From Stentor coeruleus (lineage: Eukaryota; Ciliophora; Heterotrichea; Heterotrichida; Stentoridae): a stretch of 31,809 nucleotides of DNA. Shown here one piece after another: positions 10,355 through 20,082 of the stretch. The stretch spans positions 1 through 31,809 of the forward strand of contig MPUH01000852.1 of the NCBI GenBank assembly GCA_001970955.1, written 5' to 3'. A program made the position numbers and the translations under genes. Each line of letters starts with the position of its first letter. The first letter of the stretch is position 1. The notes under the pieces are model-generated. The model was not told where the DNA came from. It made no database searches and saw nothing but the letters and a program-made list of their open reading frames with translations.

Positions 10355-10942
10355 ATGCAGTCATCTTTATCAACATCCCGATTATCACTACCTAAAAAGT
10401 CATCTCCTCATAAAGTAGGATTTTCTATATACAATATTGAACAAGAACTTCCTATACCAAATCCATTGACCAGGGTTAATAAAGTAATAACTAATAATAT
10501 TGAAGACAAAGGTCTGAATTTCTCAAGAATTATTCATAGATCTTCTAATACAGAAAGGCTTAGTGATGTTATTAAAAATCCAAGATGCTTAAAAGCTATA
10601 CCTAAACGTCTTATTAATAGTCGAAAACATAGAACTTCACCGTTTAGTATTGATAAATCTTCAGAACATAAAGATAAAAACAAAATCTCGATTATAAGGG
10701 AAAAATCTAAAAACTCATTGAGCTATAAGCATTTGAAAGATTTTTCTAATATGATGAATAATTGTTTGAGTCAGGCTAATGCTCCTGGGAGAAAAGGAGT
10801 GCAAGGGGTTATGCTTGTTACTGTTCATAAATATGATAAGACGTATTTTAAGAGAAAACTTGTTAAGTGCGATTTAAGTGAGGGAATTGGAACAACATCT
10901 GAGAAGTTTTTTAACTGCAAAGCTTTGAAAAATAATAATTAA
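10355..10942 (+). CDS. Basic hypothetical protein, 195 aa
   Basis: I do not recognise this protein. It is rich in Ser, Lys, Arg and Asn, with a low-complexity, probably disordered first two thirds (MQSSLSTSRLSLPKKSSPHK; many RxxS-like phosphorylatable patches). A more ordered-looking C-terminal segment follows, around VQGVMLVTVHKYDKTYFKRK. There is no signal peptide or TM. It starts 74 bp after the cytidylyltransferase stop. Coding is supported by an ATG start, a stop, an uninterrupted frame of 196 codons in AT-rich DNA, and the same 5' A/C-rich to 3' G/T-rich drift as neighbouring genes. Confidence 0.65.
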   Translation: MQSSLSTSRLSLPKKSSPHKVGFSIYNIEQELPIPNPLTRVNKVITNNIEDKGLNFSRIIHRSSNTERLSDVIKNPRCLKAIPKRLINSRKHRTSPFSIDKSSEHKDKNKISIIREKSKNSLSYKHLKDFSNMMNNCLSQANAPGRKGVQGVMLVTVHKYDKTYFKRKLVKCDLSEGIGTTSEKFFNCKALKNNN

Positions 10943-11544
10943 CAATGATGAGATGGTGAAAATTATATGAGAGTTTTATGAGGATTTTATGAGGATTTTG
11001 GTTTGTTTTTAAAGGATTTTATATGTGGATTTGGATTAGATATAGTGTTTTTTTTTTTGATGAGTTAATTAATTTTGTAGTTATGGTTAGAGAATTTCGG
11101 ATTTAATAGAGTGAGTTAAAGATATTAAGAATAAAGTTCATTGGGGATTATGGTATAATATTATATTATAAGTTTAGGGTTTTAGGTAGAATCTACCTTG
11201 ATTAGTATGAAATGCCGTAAAAGAACAATTTTTGAATCTGTATAAAAGCCAAATAATATATGCAACAAAAAAGCAATAAACATAATTATTAATCCCTCAT
11301 CCTAAAAAAAACTTATTTGTTCTAATATTTAATAAAACTCCTAAACATAAACATAATTACTTTTTTACTTCCATTTTCATTTCTTGCACAATATTCACTC
11401 TTATAATACTACAATCATTTATTATTTATAAAGTCCAGCTCTATACTAAACACAATATCATGACCAAATTTTCTCAACACCCAATGTTAGATTTTTATAT
11501 AGAAAATCTAAAAAAAAAAAATACAAATAAATCTAATAATAATC
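10943..11544. other. Gene-free spacer, 602 bp
   Basis: No gene was recognised. 10981-11100 has 29 G and 1 C; 11341-11460 has 25 C and 3 G (counted by eye). A short near-perfect palindrome (AGGTAGAATCTACCT, about 11183-11197) lies near the turn; I cannot assign it a role. Confidence 0.6.
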
Positions 11545-11952
11545 ATGGAGTTAACATATATCGAAGGCAGCGTTGTTAGGACTATAAGAAACCTCAAAAA
11601 AGTCCAAGCCCTCAGCGACTCTTATTCAACTAGAACTAACACTCCATCACAAGAAATGCAAGTAATTGATGTTATTTCAAACCGAGAAGAAATAAAACAC
11701 ATATTTGCTGAAACAACTCCTACAGAAGTTTATGATATTATAAAAACTGACAATATAGTAGTCCGTGACTTGCTTATGGAGCCCCAGTTAAGTGCAGCAG
11801 TTATTAGAAGAATCGAGTCGAAAATATTATCTTTCAAGGAAAGCATCAAAATTCAAGATGCTAAACGAAGCATTAATGCAAAAATCGAAGAAAGGATGAA
11901 TGCACTTAGGAAACAAATTGAATCCAAAGAGCTTGAAGATACTAATTTCTAA
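11545..11952 (+). CDS. Small hypothetical helical protein, 135 aa
   Basis: I do not recognise this protein. It is a soluble, mostly helical-looking protein with a charged C-terminal half (RRIESKILSFKESIK; KIEERMNALRKQIESKELED) that could form a short coiled coil. The start ATG follows an A-rich leader; there is no signal peptide. It converges with the minus-strand GAS2-like gene, whose stop lies 73 bp away. It could be a small cytoskeletal or axonemal component like its neighbours, but that is a guess from composition only. Confidence 0.65.
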   Translation: MELTYIEGSVVRTIRNLKKVQALSDSYSTRTNTPSQEMQVIDVISNREEIKHIFAETTPTEVYDIIKTDNIVVRDLLMEPQLSAAVIRRIESKILSFKESIKIQDAKRSINAKIEERMNALRKQIESKELEDTNF

Positions 11953-12025
11953 AAATAATAGCTAACTATTATCTAAACTATGAATGGTAAAGATCAGATT
12001 TAAGAAAGTATGCTTTAGTATTATT

Positions 12026-14251
12026 TTAAGCATCTTCAGTTATTGAATTTTTCGTCCTTTCACGTTTAGGCGATTTAGAACTAACTTGCATTTTTTTCGG
12101 AGACAATCTAGTAACTCCTATACATTGGGTGTACTTTGAACTTCCAATAGCTTCCTTTATCAGCCTCACAGCTTTTTCAGGAGAAATATCAATCCTTCCT
12201 CTAGTTTTTTCATTAACAATATTCCCAGCATATTTTCCCAATATAACATTTCTCTGAACATTCGCATCTTCCTTCCTTTTATATTCGATTTTTTCCACTT
12301 CTTGAGGTGTATATACTTCCATAAATTCTTCAATCTTCATAAACCCACCTCCAACACGTACTATTTATATCTTACTTATAACCCTTCCATGTTCTAGTTT
12401 AACAAAAACCCTTTTAGATCCAAAAATGTAAATCCCATGATCTTCTCTTGTTAATGGAACTTCAGTTCCTCTTGTATTAACATAATCTGCAACAGCTGAA
12501 TCAATAACATCATCTTTACTCGGTATATAAATCGCCCTTTTTCTTTGTAAATCCGAAACCATATCCCTTAATAATAAATTTTCTGTTTCTTTATCTTCAA
12601 CAATATTTCTTAATCTATTCATAGCTCTTATATTAGATAAATTATGTTCAGTTTGACCAAGTAAATACTCGGCCATAAACTCTAATTCTCTATAAACAGT
12701 TTCATTTAAATGATTTGACAAAGATTTAGCTTGGTTTATGTTTTCTTGTAAATTTTCTTTATCTTCTTTATCAGTTAAAACTTGTTCTAAACTGATGATT
12801 TTTATTTTTAGGTTATCTTTTTCTAGTTCTAAAGCTCCGATATCGTTAGAGTTTTTAACTGAATTTGTTTGTAGTTTCATGTTTTCTTGTTGTAGTTCAC
12901 GGGCATGTTGAAGAAGGTTTTCTTTTTCTTCAGAAAGTTGGCTTTTGATATAGTTGAAATTGCATAGGTTTTTAGAGTTTTCTATAAGGACGTTTTGGAG
13001 CTGGTCTTCTAAGGATGCACAGAGACTCTCGCTTTGATGGAACTGGTTTTCAAGAGCCTTATAGGAAATAAGTTCTTTATTAGCTGTTAGTATTTCACTT
13101 TTTAAAGCTAGAATTACTGTATTTTGCTGCTCAACTACATTCGCTAGGTCTGTTTTAGCTGATAATTCTGATACCATTTTCTCGTTAATCTCATCTTTTT
13201 CTTGTGATAATCTATTGATTTCTTCTAAATAGTTTCTTGATAACTCCTCAGCTTCTTTCAATGAATTCTGACTATCTTCAATACTTTTTTTCCTAGTTTC
13301 ATCTAATCCTCTTACTTGTTCTTGTAAACTATTTATAAGATTTTTATAATAACTTTCAATATCCTCAAGTTTTTTATCTCTAAACTTCAAAGCCTCGTAT
13401 TCATTTTCCCTAGCTCGAAATTCATCAAGTTCCAAATCTAACTTATTAGCAAGAACTTTGCTTTTTTCCAATTCTTGCAAAAGATTTTTATACTGTAAAA
13501 GCAAACTATCATATTTTTCCTCAGAAGTTTTCTGCATTTTTTCCGCATTTGACTCAACTTCTCTTATAAGTTCCTGCATTTTTTCATATAACCCAAGGTA
13601 TTTCCTTGACTTATCTTCAGACTCTTTGAGTTGTGCTTGTAATAATGGAATTAATTTAAGTTTTTCATTTAACCCTTTGAGAACTATAAGTAAATGGCTC
13701 ATATCGCTAAGTTCCCATTTTTTAGTCCCTTTTGAATCTTCGAATAAACTTAGACCTAGAGTATTTATATCAACTTCTTGAGGTATGTCAAGTTTGAGAA
13801 CATTTCCAAGAATGTCTTCTAAAAGTGAATAAGCATTTTTTATATAATTGAGCTCTTCTTCTGATGATGGGTCTATTATAGGTTTATCTTTGATTTCTAG
13901 ACGTAAACGGAACTTTCCTGAGTTGATTTTCTTTTGTTGCCACAATTTCGATTGCTGCTTGTCTTGACATGGCTCTGATCTTGTTAGAACCACAGACTTT
14001 TCAAACGAACGGTCTCTTTGAAAGGGTTCAAGTGAGATTTGTGCTTGGCCAATCTCTTCACTTTGTGTTGAAAATACTATAAACATCGAATCTTCTAATC
14101 CAACTCCTTGAACATCCATCGAGATTCTTGTAAAAGGATAAGAAAAAGTCCTACTTTCCTCATGAACTTGTAGCGTGACCAGGACATTATCCAAATCTTC
14201 GAAATTTTCTAAAACAACATCTCCAATAAAAGCTGTTAAACTTTTCCACAT
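12026..14251 (-). CDS. C2-like / coiled-coil / GAS2-like (GAR) protein, two exons
   Basis: Exon 1 (14251-12376) and exon 2 (12360-12026) join across a 15-base intron to give 736 residues. Residues about 1-140 look like a beta-rich C2-type domain (FEDLDNVLVTLQVHEES; SMFIVFSTQSEEIGQAQISL). About 190-590 is continuous coiled coil. The C-terminal part, rebuilt only after splicing, reads GIYIFGSKRVFVKLEHGR then VIIRVGGGFMKIEEFMEVYT. That resembles the GAS2-related (GAR) microtubule-binding domain, whose hallmark is a RVGGG-W/F segment followed by an acidic helix. The tail after it is basic and Ser/Lys-rich. A microtubule- or basal-body-associated scaffold is the likely role (inference). An upstream gene in the same orientation is 57 bp away. 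The C2 call is weaker than the GAR call. Confidence 0.8.
12361..12375 (-). other. 15-nt intron splitting the GAR-like domain
   Basis: On the minus strand the bases are GTAAGATATAAATAG. Removing them creates the codon A|TA and joins LEHGRVI to IRVGGGF, completing a conserved motif that neither open frame holds by itself. This is strong evidence for splicing. Confidence 0.93.
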
Positions 14252-14308
14252 TTAACGAATTATTAAAATCTCCATACTTCTTCACAAACTACCCAAAAAA
14301 AGCTTATA

Positions 14309-16585
14309 TTATTTGCTTTTTGAATTAAAACTAACAGTAAAAGGCCTTGCTAAAGTAAAACTCGGGATTTTATAATTTTTTTGCCAAGGCTTTTTGATAT
14401 CTACACAAACTTCTCTAGTAGAATTCGCACTTACTTTACGTTCGAGGTTTTTAAACTCAGAGATTTTGTTTCTTATAGATTTAAGTTCACTGAACATTTC
14501 TTTGGGGGTGATTTTTGTAAGGCTTTCATTTTTTATAGGCATTTCTTGACGATTTTTTGGGTTTTTTTCTTCTGAGATGGTTTTTGTTGAATCAAGGATT
14601 TTGAATTTCCCATAATTTTCTTCTCGATGTTTGGATATACGGTCTAATAATTCATTTGGAGATTTATCATGTCTTGGTTTTACTATATAAGCAACAGCTC
14701 TTTCTAGGATTTGCATTACTTGTAAAGTTTTTATTGGTATAGAATCTGTGGTTTTTGATAGTTTTAAACTTGGGTTTTTGATGTAAAAGTCTGCTATTTC
14801 TTCACGATTCTGAACAAAAAGGGTACTGAGACGTATGAGGATTTCTTGAATAGCTTGTATTAGTTGTTTAATACGATCTTTGAAAATATTATTACCGATT
14901 GTATTAAAGTTGATTATAAGGTTTTTTGGCTGGGTTGAATCTTCTGCACATCTGTTTTCTAAGTCAGAGAAGTCTGTGAAAAGACAGGAAATACTATCAA
15001 CTTTAATCATATGAGAAAGTAAAGATACAGTTTTTTCATCTTTTATGTACTTAAAAAGCGCATGTTCAATTTCATTAATCCCAATAGCAAAGCTCATAAT
15101 TTCATCAACCATTTCAACTTCTGTCTTAAAAGTTTTTTTCTTTTCACTGCTAATCAAAGACTTCTTATGTTCTTTTTCAATCAAATCTTTATCCTTCAGC
15201 CCTTTACCCAACTCTTCTTTATCTTGTTTTTCAATAAACCCTTTCTGAGCTTTTTTAATAACATTTATCGCAAGGACGATATCATTTTCATTATTATGTA
15301 AAGGTGAATTATAAGTAATCCCTTGCATAATCCTACATACAACATTTCCTAAATTAAGTATCTGAAGATATGTTTTCATAATCAACAATTGAGATTCAGT
15401 AAAAAGTTTATTATAAATCGATTCTCCACGACTCTCAAGTGAAATTTTAAGTTGATTATATGTCATTGATTTACCTATATTAAAATCAGTAGCATTTAAC
15501 GATGATGATTTTAAATAATCAAGTTCTTCTTTTATTATATCACATTTACGTTGTTTTTCTAATTGTTCTTCAGTTAGATTTTGGAATTTCACACTAAGGG
15601 AATGCTCTTGGAATTTGAATTTAGAATATGAGTTTATAATAAAAATTATATTTTCTTCAGATAAAGGTTCTAGAAAATCAGGACAATCAGGGATGTAGCT
15701 TTTGATTAGATCAAGTTGTTTTTTTATTATACTGATTTCTTCTTTAGAAATCCCGGTTTGCCTTGTGTTTTTTTCACTAGTTTTTATTCGTTCTTGTAAT
15801 TTTTTTAATATTTTTTCTTTGTGAATTTTGTTTTCCTATTTACCCAGTACTCTAGATTTGAGGTTTTCTCTGCTGATTTTGTTTATGCATTCTTGAACTT
15901 CTTTTTCGTGGTGGTCTTTGATGGTTTTCCACTTTTCCATAGCTTTTTGAAACCTTTTTTGGTCTTTTTCAATGTATTTTCTGAGTTTTGAGAGATCGGT
16001 TTGGGCGCTTTGCATGCTGTAGAAAGCTTTTTGTTTAGTTTCCATAACTTCGTTGTGCTTTTTTTCAATGTCTTTGTGGATTTTGGATAGTTTTTCAAGT
16101 TTTTCTTTTAGAGCCAGCGTGTTTTTTATGATGTTGTTTTTGCTTTCTGTGAGTATTTCGATGTTCGATTCTTCTTCTTGGATTTTTTCATCTTCGACTT
16201 CAAGTTGTTCTCTAAGGTCATCAATTTTTTCTTCTTCGTCATGAAAAGATGACAATATTGGAGTACTTCCACTAATATTTCTAGGTGAAACAATTGAGTA
16301 GCACTTTATTAAATCCACTATACTTGAAAGCTTTTTTTCCTTCTTTTTATTATCATTCACAATCTTATTCAGCGCAGATTTCAAAATCTTACTTTCTTCA
16401 TTTAAAGCCTCTCCTTCCCTATTCAAAGTCCTATTCGCTACCGTATATTCTACACTAAGCATTTCTTGTACTTTATTCACTTCATTCTCTAGCTCAAACT
16501 TCTGATTACTTGCCTGCTTAGTTGCTGTACTATTCGGGGATATAAAAAGTGATGAAAGTCTACGATTAAAATCAGTACTTTTCAT
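14309..16585 (-). CDS. Long coiled-coil protein, 753 aa, two exons
   Basis: Exon 1 is 16585-15851 (245 codons) and exon 2 is 15835-14309, separated by a 15-base intron; both are in frame for 753 residues. Exon 2 extends upstream of its apparent GTG start: the joining segment reads SRENKIHKEKILKKLQERIK and continues as PDCPDFLEPLSEENIIF. The N-terminal ~240 residues are highly charged heptad-type coiled coil (for example KLEKLSKIHKDIEKKHNEV). The rest is helical with interspersed ordered segments and a basic, Ser/Lys-rich C-terminus. No known domain is recognised. Size and composition suit a cytoskeletal or ciliary structural protein, which is inference. It lies between a Tom22-like gene (114 bp upstream) and the GAR-like gene. 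Confidence 0.8.
15836..15850 (-). other. 15-nt intron in coiled-coil gene
   Basis: On the minus strand the bases are GTACTGGGTAAATAG, lying between codons AGA and GAA. Retained, they give an in-frame TAG and split the gene; removed, a 754-codon frame results. The fourth base is C, unlike the other three introns (GTAA). Confidence 0.88.
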
Positions 16586-16699
16586 ATAAATAATTATAAT
16601 CCCACCTTAAACTATCTTTATCCTGATCTGCAAAATCCACAAACTCTATCAATTTTTTACTATTAAAATGCTTGACTAGCATTTGTCCTAACATATTAC

Positions 16700-16975
16700 T
16701 TAATAAGGTCTAAATTCCACATTCGGGTTGATTTCTCCTTTAATCTGACTGTTTAATTGAGATACACGAGCTTCACCTTCAAGTGTTGTTTCAATTGCCA
16801 GAGGTAAAAGAAGCACCACCGCACCAACGCTTAACCCCCAAAGTGCTTTTTTTGTTATAATCCAACTTTTGCTTGAGTAGTGGACTATATATGAATTCCA
16901 GAATTTGCCTAAACGCGAGGTACGAAATTCTCTAATAAGTTTACGGTACCTTGGTTCTGTTTTCTGATGATTCAT
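16700..16975 (-). CDS. TOM22: Tom22-like mitochondrial import receptor subunit
   Basis: This is a 91-residue protein with a basic N-terminal half, one transmembrane helix (about residues 44-63) and a short tail. The segment KKALWGLSVGAVVLLLPLAI followed by ET matches the Tom22/TOM9 pattern of a Trp-containing entry, a Gly/Val-rich helix and a helix-breaking Pro before I/F-E-T. In Tom22 this helix anchors the protein in the outer mitochondrial membrane, where it bridges Tom40 pores. The cytosolic domain here is short and basic rather than acidic, as in the reduced plant TOM9 form, so presequence binding by an acidic patch is not supported. It is transcribed away from the Rab gene across a 34-bp gap. 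A different small tail-spanning mitochondrial protein is possible. Confidence 0.6.
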   Translation of the reverse strand: MNHQKTEPRYRKLIREFRTSRLGKFWNSYIVHYSSKSWIITKKALWGLSVGAVVLLLPLAIETTLEGEARVSQLNSQIKGEINPNVEFRPY

Positions 16976-17009
16976 ATTTATATTAGATCCATAATATTAG
17001 GGTTAATTA
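16976..17009. promoter_or_regulatory. 34-bp divergent start-to-start spacer
   Basis: Only 34 bases separate the ATG of the minus-strand Tom22-like gene and the ATG of the plus-strand Rab gene. Both 5' leaders and any core promoter must fit here or lie inside the opposing coding regions. The text is AT-rich (ATATTTATATTAGATCC-like), with no recognisable separate TATA elements. Confidence 0.6.
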
Positions 17010-17600
17010 ATGGATTTGGTGCAAATAAAAGTTGTTTTATTAGGGGATGCTTTTGTGGGAAAGTCAAGTATTTTGTATAGGTATACGACTGGAGGGTTTA
17101 AGGATGATGGAGATGCTACTGTAGGAGCGAGTTTTATTGGGAAAATGGTCACTGTAAAGGACAAGTCGGTGAAGCTTAATATTTGGGATACGGCCGGTCA
17201 GGAGAGATATAATTCTTTTGCAAAAATGTACTGTCGAGATGCCCGGGCTGTGATTTTTGTTTTTGACTGTAGTAAGATGCAAACTTTTCATAGCCTTGAG
17301 CGTTGGAGTCAGTTACTTACTGACTCATTTTCTGAATTGCCCCCGAATATTTACATAGCAGCGAATAAATGCGATTTGCATACTTTTGAAGAATATCCTC
17401 AAGAAATATTAGATTTTTCCTATAAAGTCAATGCGAATATATACCAAGTTTCTGCTAAGCTTAATATAGGAATTGAACAACTTTTTACTAAAATTGCAGA
17501 AAGTGCTTTGTTTATCCCAAACTCAAATAGAAGGATAAGTTTAAGCCCAGAAAAACACTCAACCTCAACAGTTATCGTTAAAAAATCTAAATGTTGCTGA
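17010..17600 (+). CDS. Rab-family small GTPase (Rab5/Rab21-like)
   Basis: This is a 196-residue Rab that cycles between GDP and GTP to direct vesicle traffic, here most like endosomal Rabs. G1 is GDAFVGKSS (12-20), with A-F in place of the usual S-G. The switch I threonine is at ATVGASF (T37), G3 is WDTAGQE (59-65), G4 is NKCD (119-122) and G5 is SAK (148-150). The C-terminus ends in Cys-Cys for double geranylgeranylation and is followed at once by TGA, so TGA must act as a stop in this genome. The Gln of switch II needed for hydrolysis is present. The exact subfamily is uncertain, as ciliates have many expanded Rabs. Confidence 0.92.
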   Translation: MDLVQIKVVLLGDAFVGKSSILYRYTTGGFKDDGDATVGASFIGKMVTVKDKSVKLNIWDTAGQERYNSFAKMYCRDARAVIFVFDCSKMQTFHSLERWSQLLTDSFSELPPNIYIAANKCDLHTFEEYPQEILDFSYKVNANIYQVSAKLNIGIEQLFTKIAESALFIPNSNRRISLSPEKHSTSTVIVKKSKCC

Positions 17601-17701
17601 TTATTAAATTATTATTCAGGGTTTTTTAATATAATAAACTATACTTTTTTTATCAATTTTTATATAGTTATGCTTTTTTATTATCACTTTCATATGAATA
17701 A

Positions 17702-18100
17702 TTATTTTCTTAAGCTAGGCAAATGTGGAAATCTTGATGTAAAATCAAATCGCCTGCTGATGTTTTTTTTATATTTTTGGTTGATTAGGAAATCTTTTTC
17801 CAACTTTTTAACACTAATAGTTTTGCGTACGCTTTCAAGCTTATAAGCTATCAATTTGTTTTCTTGTAAGATCTTTCTTTCTGTTTCAATTCTATTAAGC
17901 CTTGTAGGATTAAAGTTGTTTTCTTGTAAGATCTTTCTTTCTGTTTCAATTCTATTAAGCCTTGTAGGATTAAAGATGCTGATTTTAGGAAGCTTAATTT
18001 CTTTTCTAGAATAATTTACGATATCTGAAAGATGCTTTTTATGCACATCCTGACCCTTTTTCCATTTCCATTTGGTAGCGACACTGTAGTCAACGTACAT
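17702..18100 (-). CDS. CFAP97D/Hemingway-like small ciliary protein with internal duplication
   Basis: This is a 132-residue basic protein. The core TRLNRIETERKILQEN, continuing into KLIAYKLESVRKT, resembles the Hemingway/CFAP97 motif, in which a charged helix ends in E-N and is followed by a leucine-containing stretch; CFAP97 proteins are axonemal or cilium-associated. The segment FNPTRLNRIETERKILQEN occurs twice back to back because 60 bp (17856-17915 and 17916-17975) are duplicated exactly, in frame. The gene ends 101 bp past the Rab stop (convergent). Without the duplication the protein would be about 112 residues, smaller than typical CFAP97D proteins. Family assignment is tentative. Confidence 0.55.
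   Translation of the reverse strand: MYVDYSVATKWKWKKGQDVHKKHLSDIVNYSRKEIKLPKISIFNPTRLNRIETERKILQENNFNPTRLNRIETERKILQENKLIAYKLESVRKTISVKKLEKDFLINQKYKKNISRRFDFTSRFPHLPSLRK
17856..17975. repeat. Perfect 60-bp tandem duplication inside CDS
   Basis: 17856-17915 and 17916-17975 are identical over 60 bases and the identity stops exactly at both ends. It adds 20 residues in frame. There is no N at the joint, unlike three other duplications here, so either a real, very recent duplication or an assembly artefact could explain it. Confidence 0.9.
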
Positions 18101-20082
18101 TTTATCAGTTGATATTAAATATTATTAAAATTTTGGATAAAAAATATCAAAGTTTATATGCAAAAAAGGTTGATTAATAAAGAAAATGCTTACTTAGAGG
18201 ATTTTTTTTATGAATAAGATATACAAAAATTAGTATTTTTAAACACTATAATTTTTTAGTTTATGTAGAATTTGCTATGATGTTGAATGGGTTAGAAAAT
18301 TTTTATTAGATTTGATGATAAAAAAATTAGGGTAATAATTTCTTCATGAAGTTATATAATTGATTAGCAATTTCTTATTTTTACGAATGAGGTTTCAATG
18401 TTTGGTGTAATTGTTAAAAATATCAGAGAAAGTTTGAAAATTAAAGTTGTTATTTTAAATAATTGTAGATTTTTTTATGGTTTATTATATTTATAATTAT
18501 TGGAGTTGTTGTTAAAGACTTTAAAGATATAGTAGGAATGTATATTTCTTAAAGAAATTCTTGCAATTTTTCCTGATTGCTTAGAAAATTTGATTTTTTT
18601 ATAGGTTAAGAGATTAATCTGCAATTTATTATCTTTTATTCATTGCTTCTAAGTGATTATATGATTTTACCTTTTTTAAAATAGTTTAATGCAATTTTTG
18701 ATATAAATTCATAAAGTAAATATTCCAAGTAAGCATCAAAATATTATATTCAGCAAATATAACTATTAAATTATCTGATAATAATAATGTACTATTTCTC
18801 TTAATATCATATAAAAGAACACCCAAAAAATCTTAAGCCTAATAAACTTAGTATGTCTTGAAAATTTGCATCAGCAGAGAGTTATCAAAAAGACCTAAAT
18901 CCCAAAAAAACCTATTCCCCAATCAATAAACCTGACTATAAATAACATAAATTTCCCATCTAATCTCTTAAGCAACTATTTCATATCATCTTTTTCCTAA
19001 GTATTTCCCTAAATTCTTTTAATTTATCTAAAATCTATTTATACAATAAAAAACATATTCAAAAAGTGGAAAAAATGATAAAAGGCATTTACTATAATAA
19101 TAACAATAGGCTATGGGAATTCTAGCAATATGAACCATTTCAACCATAATCCTAGTGAAATGTTGTGAAAACATGAGTCCAGGGGTTGTTCTAACATTGA
19201 ATAATGTGATAAAAGTAGGCAAGGTGAGTTTTAAAATTACAGATTTAAAGACTCTTACAAGAAGTTAAAAATAATAGTCAAGATAATGAAATTATTTTTA
19301 TAAGATAAAAAGTAATAAAGAAAAAGTTGCCTGTCGCAAATAATCATTAGAAATACTTCAAGTTGTATTAGTTATTCTATTAAATCAATAGATTTAAAAT
19401 CATTAAAGAAAAACCACCAACAAAAGCAAAAAACATTGGCAACTTAATCAAAAACTTTATAGAAAGTATTTACACAACAAGAAAGCGAACTACAAAAAAG
19501 GAACTTGGTCCCTAATCAGGGGACGATTTATTAATCTAATCTAAATAAATAGATTTCAAAATCTACAAATCAAATTTTTCTTTAAGAATAATCAACAACG
19601 ATAAAGGCTTTGAGATTTTTAAAATCAATCAACTTACCCACAATATATAGTCTTAAAAACTCTAAGGAATGATAGAAACAGAAATTTTGAAGTTTATATT
19701 ATAAGCATAAAAAATAATAATAATAAAACTTTAGTAAAAGGGTGCGATTCTGGTATATTCATCCAAAAATATCAATATCTAAATACCATGCTATTATAAA
19801 GTTTAAAAATGGGAATTTAATTTTAAAAGTCGACACTTAAAAATTTACTAGGCTTATAAAATTCAATAATAAAACAATTATACAAATACTTCATCATAGG
19901 TGTTACAATTTTAGAAGACATCACTGTCGATATCGCCAATAAACAACTCAAATAAACTTCTATATCTGTTTTAGGACATATAAAAAAATCAATATTATCA
20001 TCTAAGTCTCCTTAAATAATTCATCATAACATAAACACTAACCTAATCATAATCTTCTAAATCTATCTATTATATAATAATA
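18101..20082. other. Gene-free spacer, about 2 kb, between divergent genes
   Basis: This is the longest stretch without a supported gene. The left part is G-rich (18241-18360: 19 G, 5 C) and the right part C-rich (19921-20040: 24 C, 7 G), as expected if both halves are upstream DNA of the two divergent genes. It holds an ATG-less minus-strand open segment of 63 codons (20011-19823) and a 64-codon minus-strand frame at 19028-19222, neither recognisable. It also holds a GC-rich hairpin, GGTCCCTAATCAGGGGAC, at 19507-19524. No tRNA or spliceosomal RNA was recognised. Confidence 0.5.

Noticed and set aside
15045..15301. Plus-strand open frames opposite the coiled-coil gene
   Set aside because: They are shadows of the antisense Lys/Glu-rich frame, and their Phe/Ser-rich content is the expected mirror.
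19028..19222. 64-codon minus-strand open frame in the 2-kb spacer
   Set aside because: It has no recognisable motif, the composition is like random AT-rich DNA, and there is no flanking gene structure.
19507..19524. GC-rich hairpin in an AT-rich spacer, possible small RNA
   Set aside because: A single 5-bp stem with a 7-base loop is too little to call an RNA gene or terminator.
19823..20011. 63-codon minus-strand open segment (contains SCLLAISTVMSSKIV)
   Set aside because: It lacks an upstream ATG, matches nothing I know and lies in the presumed promoter zone of the protease. It could be a gene relic but cannot be supported.
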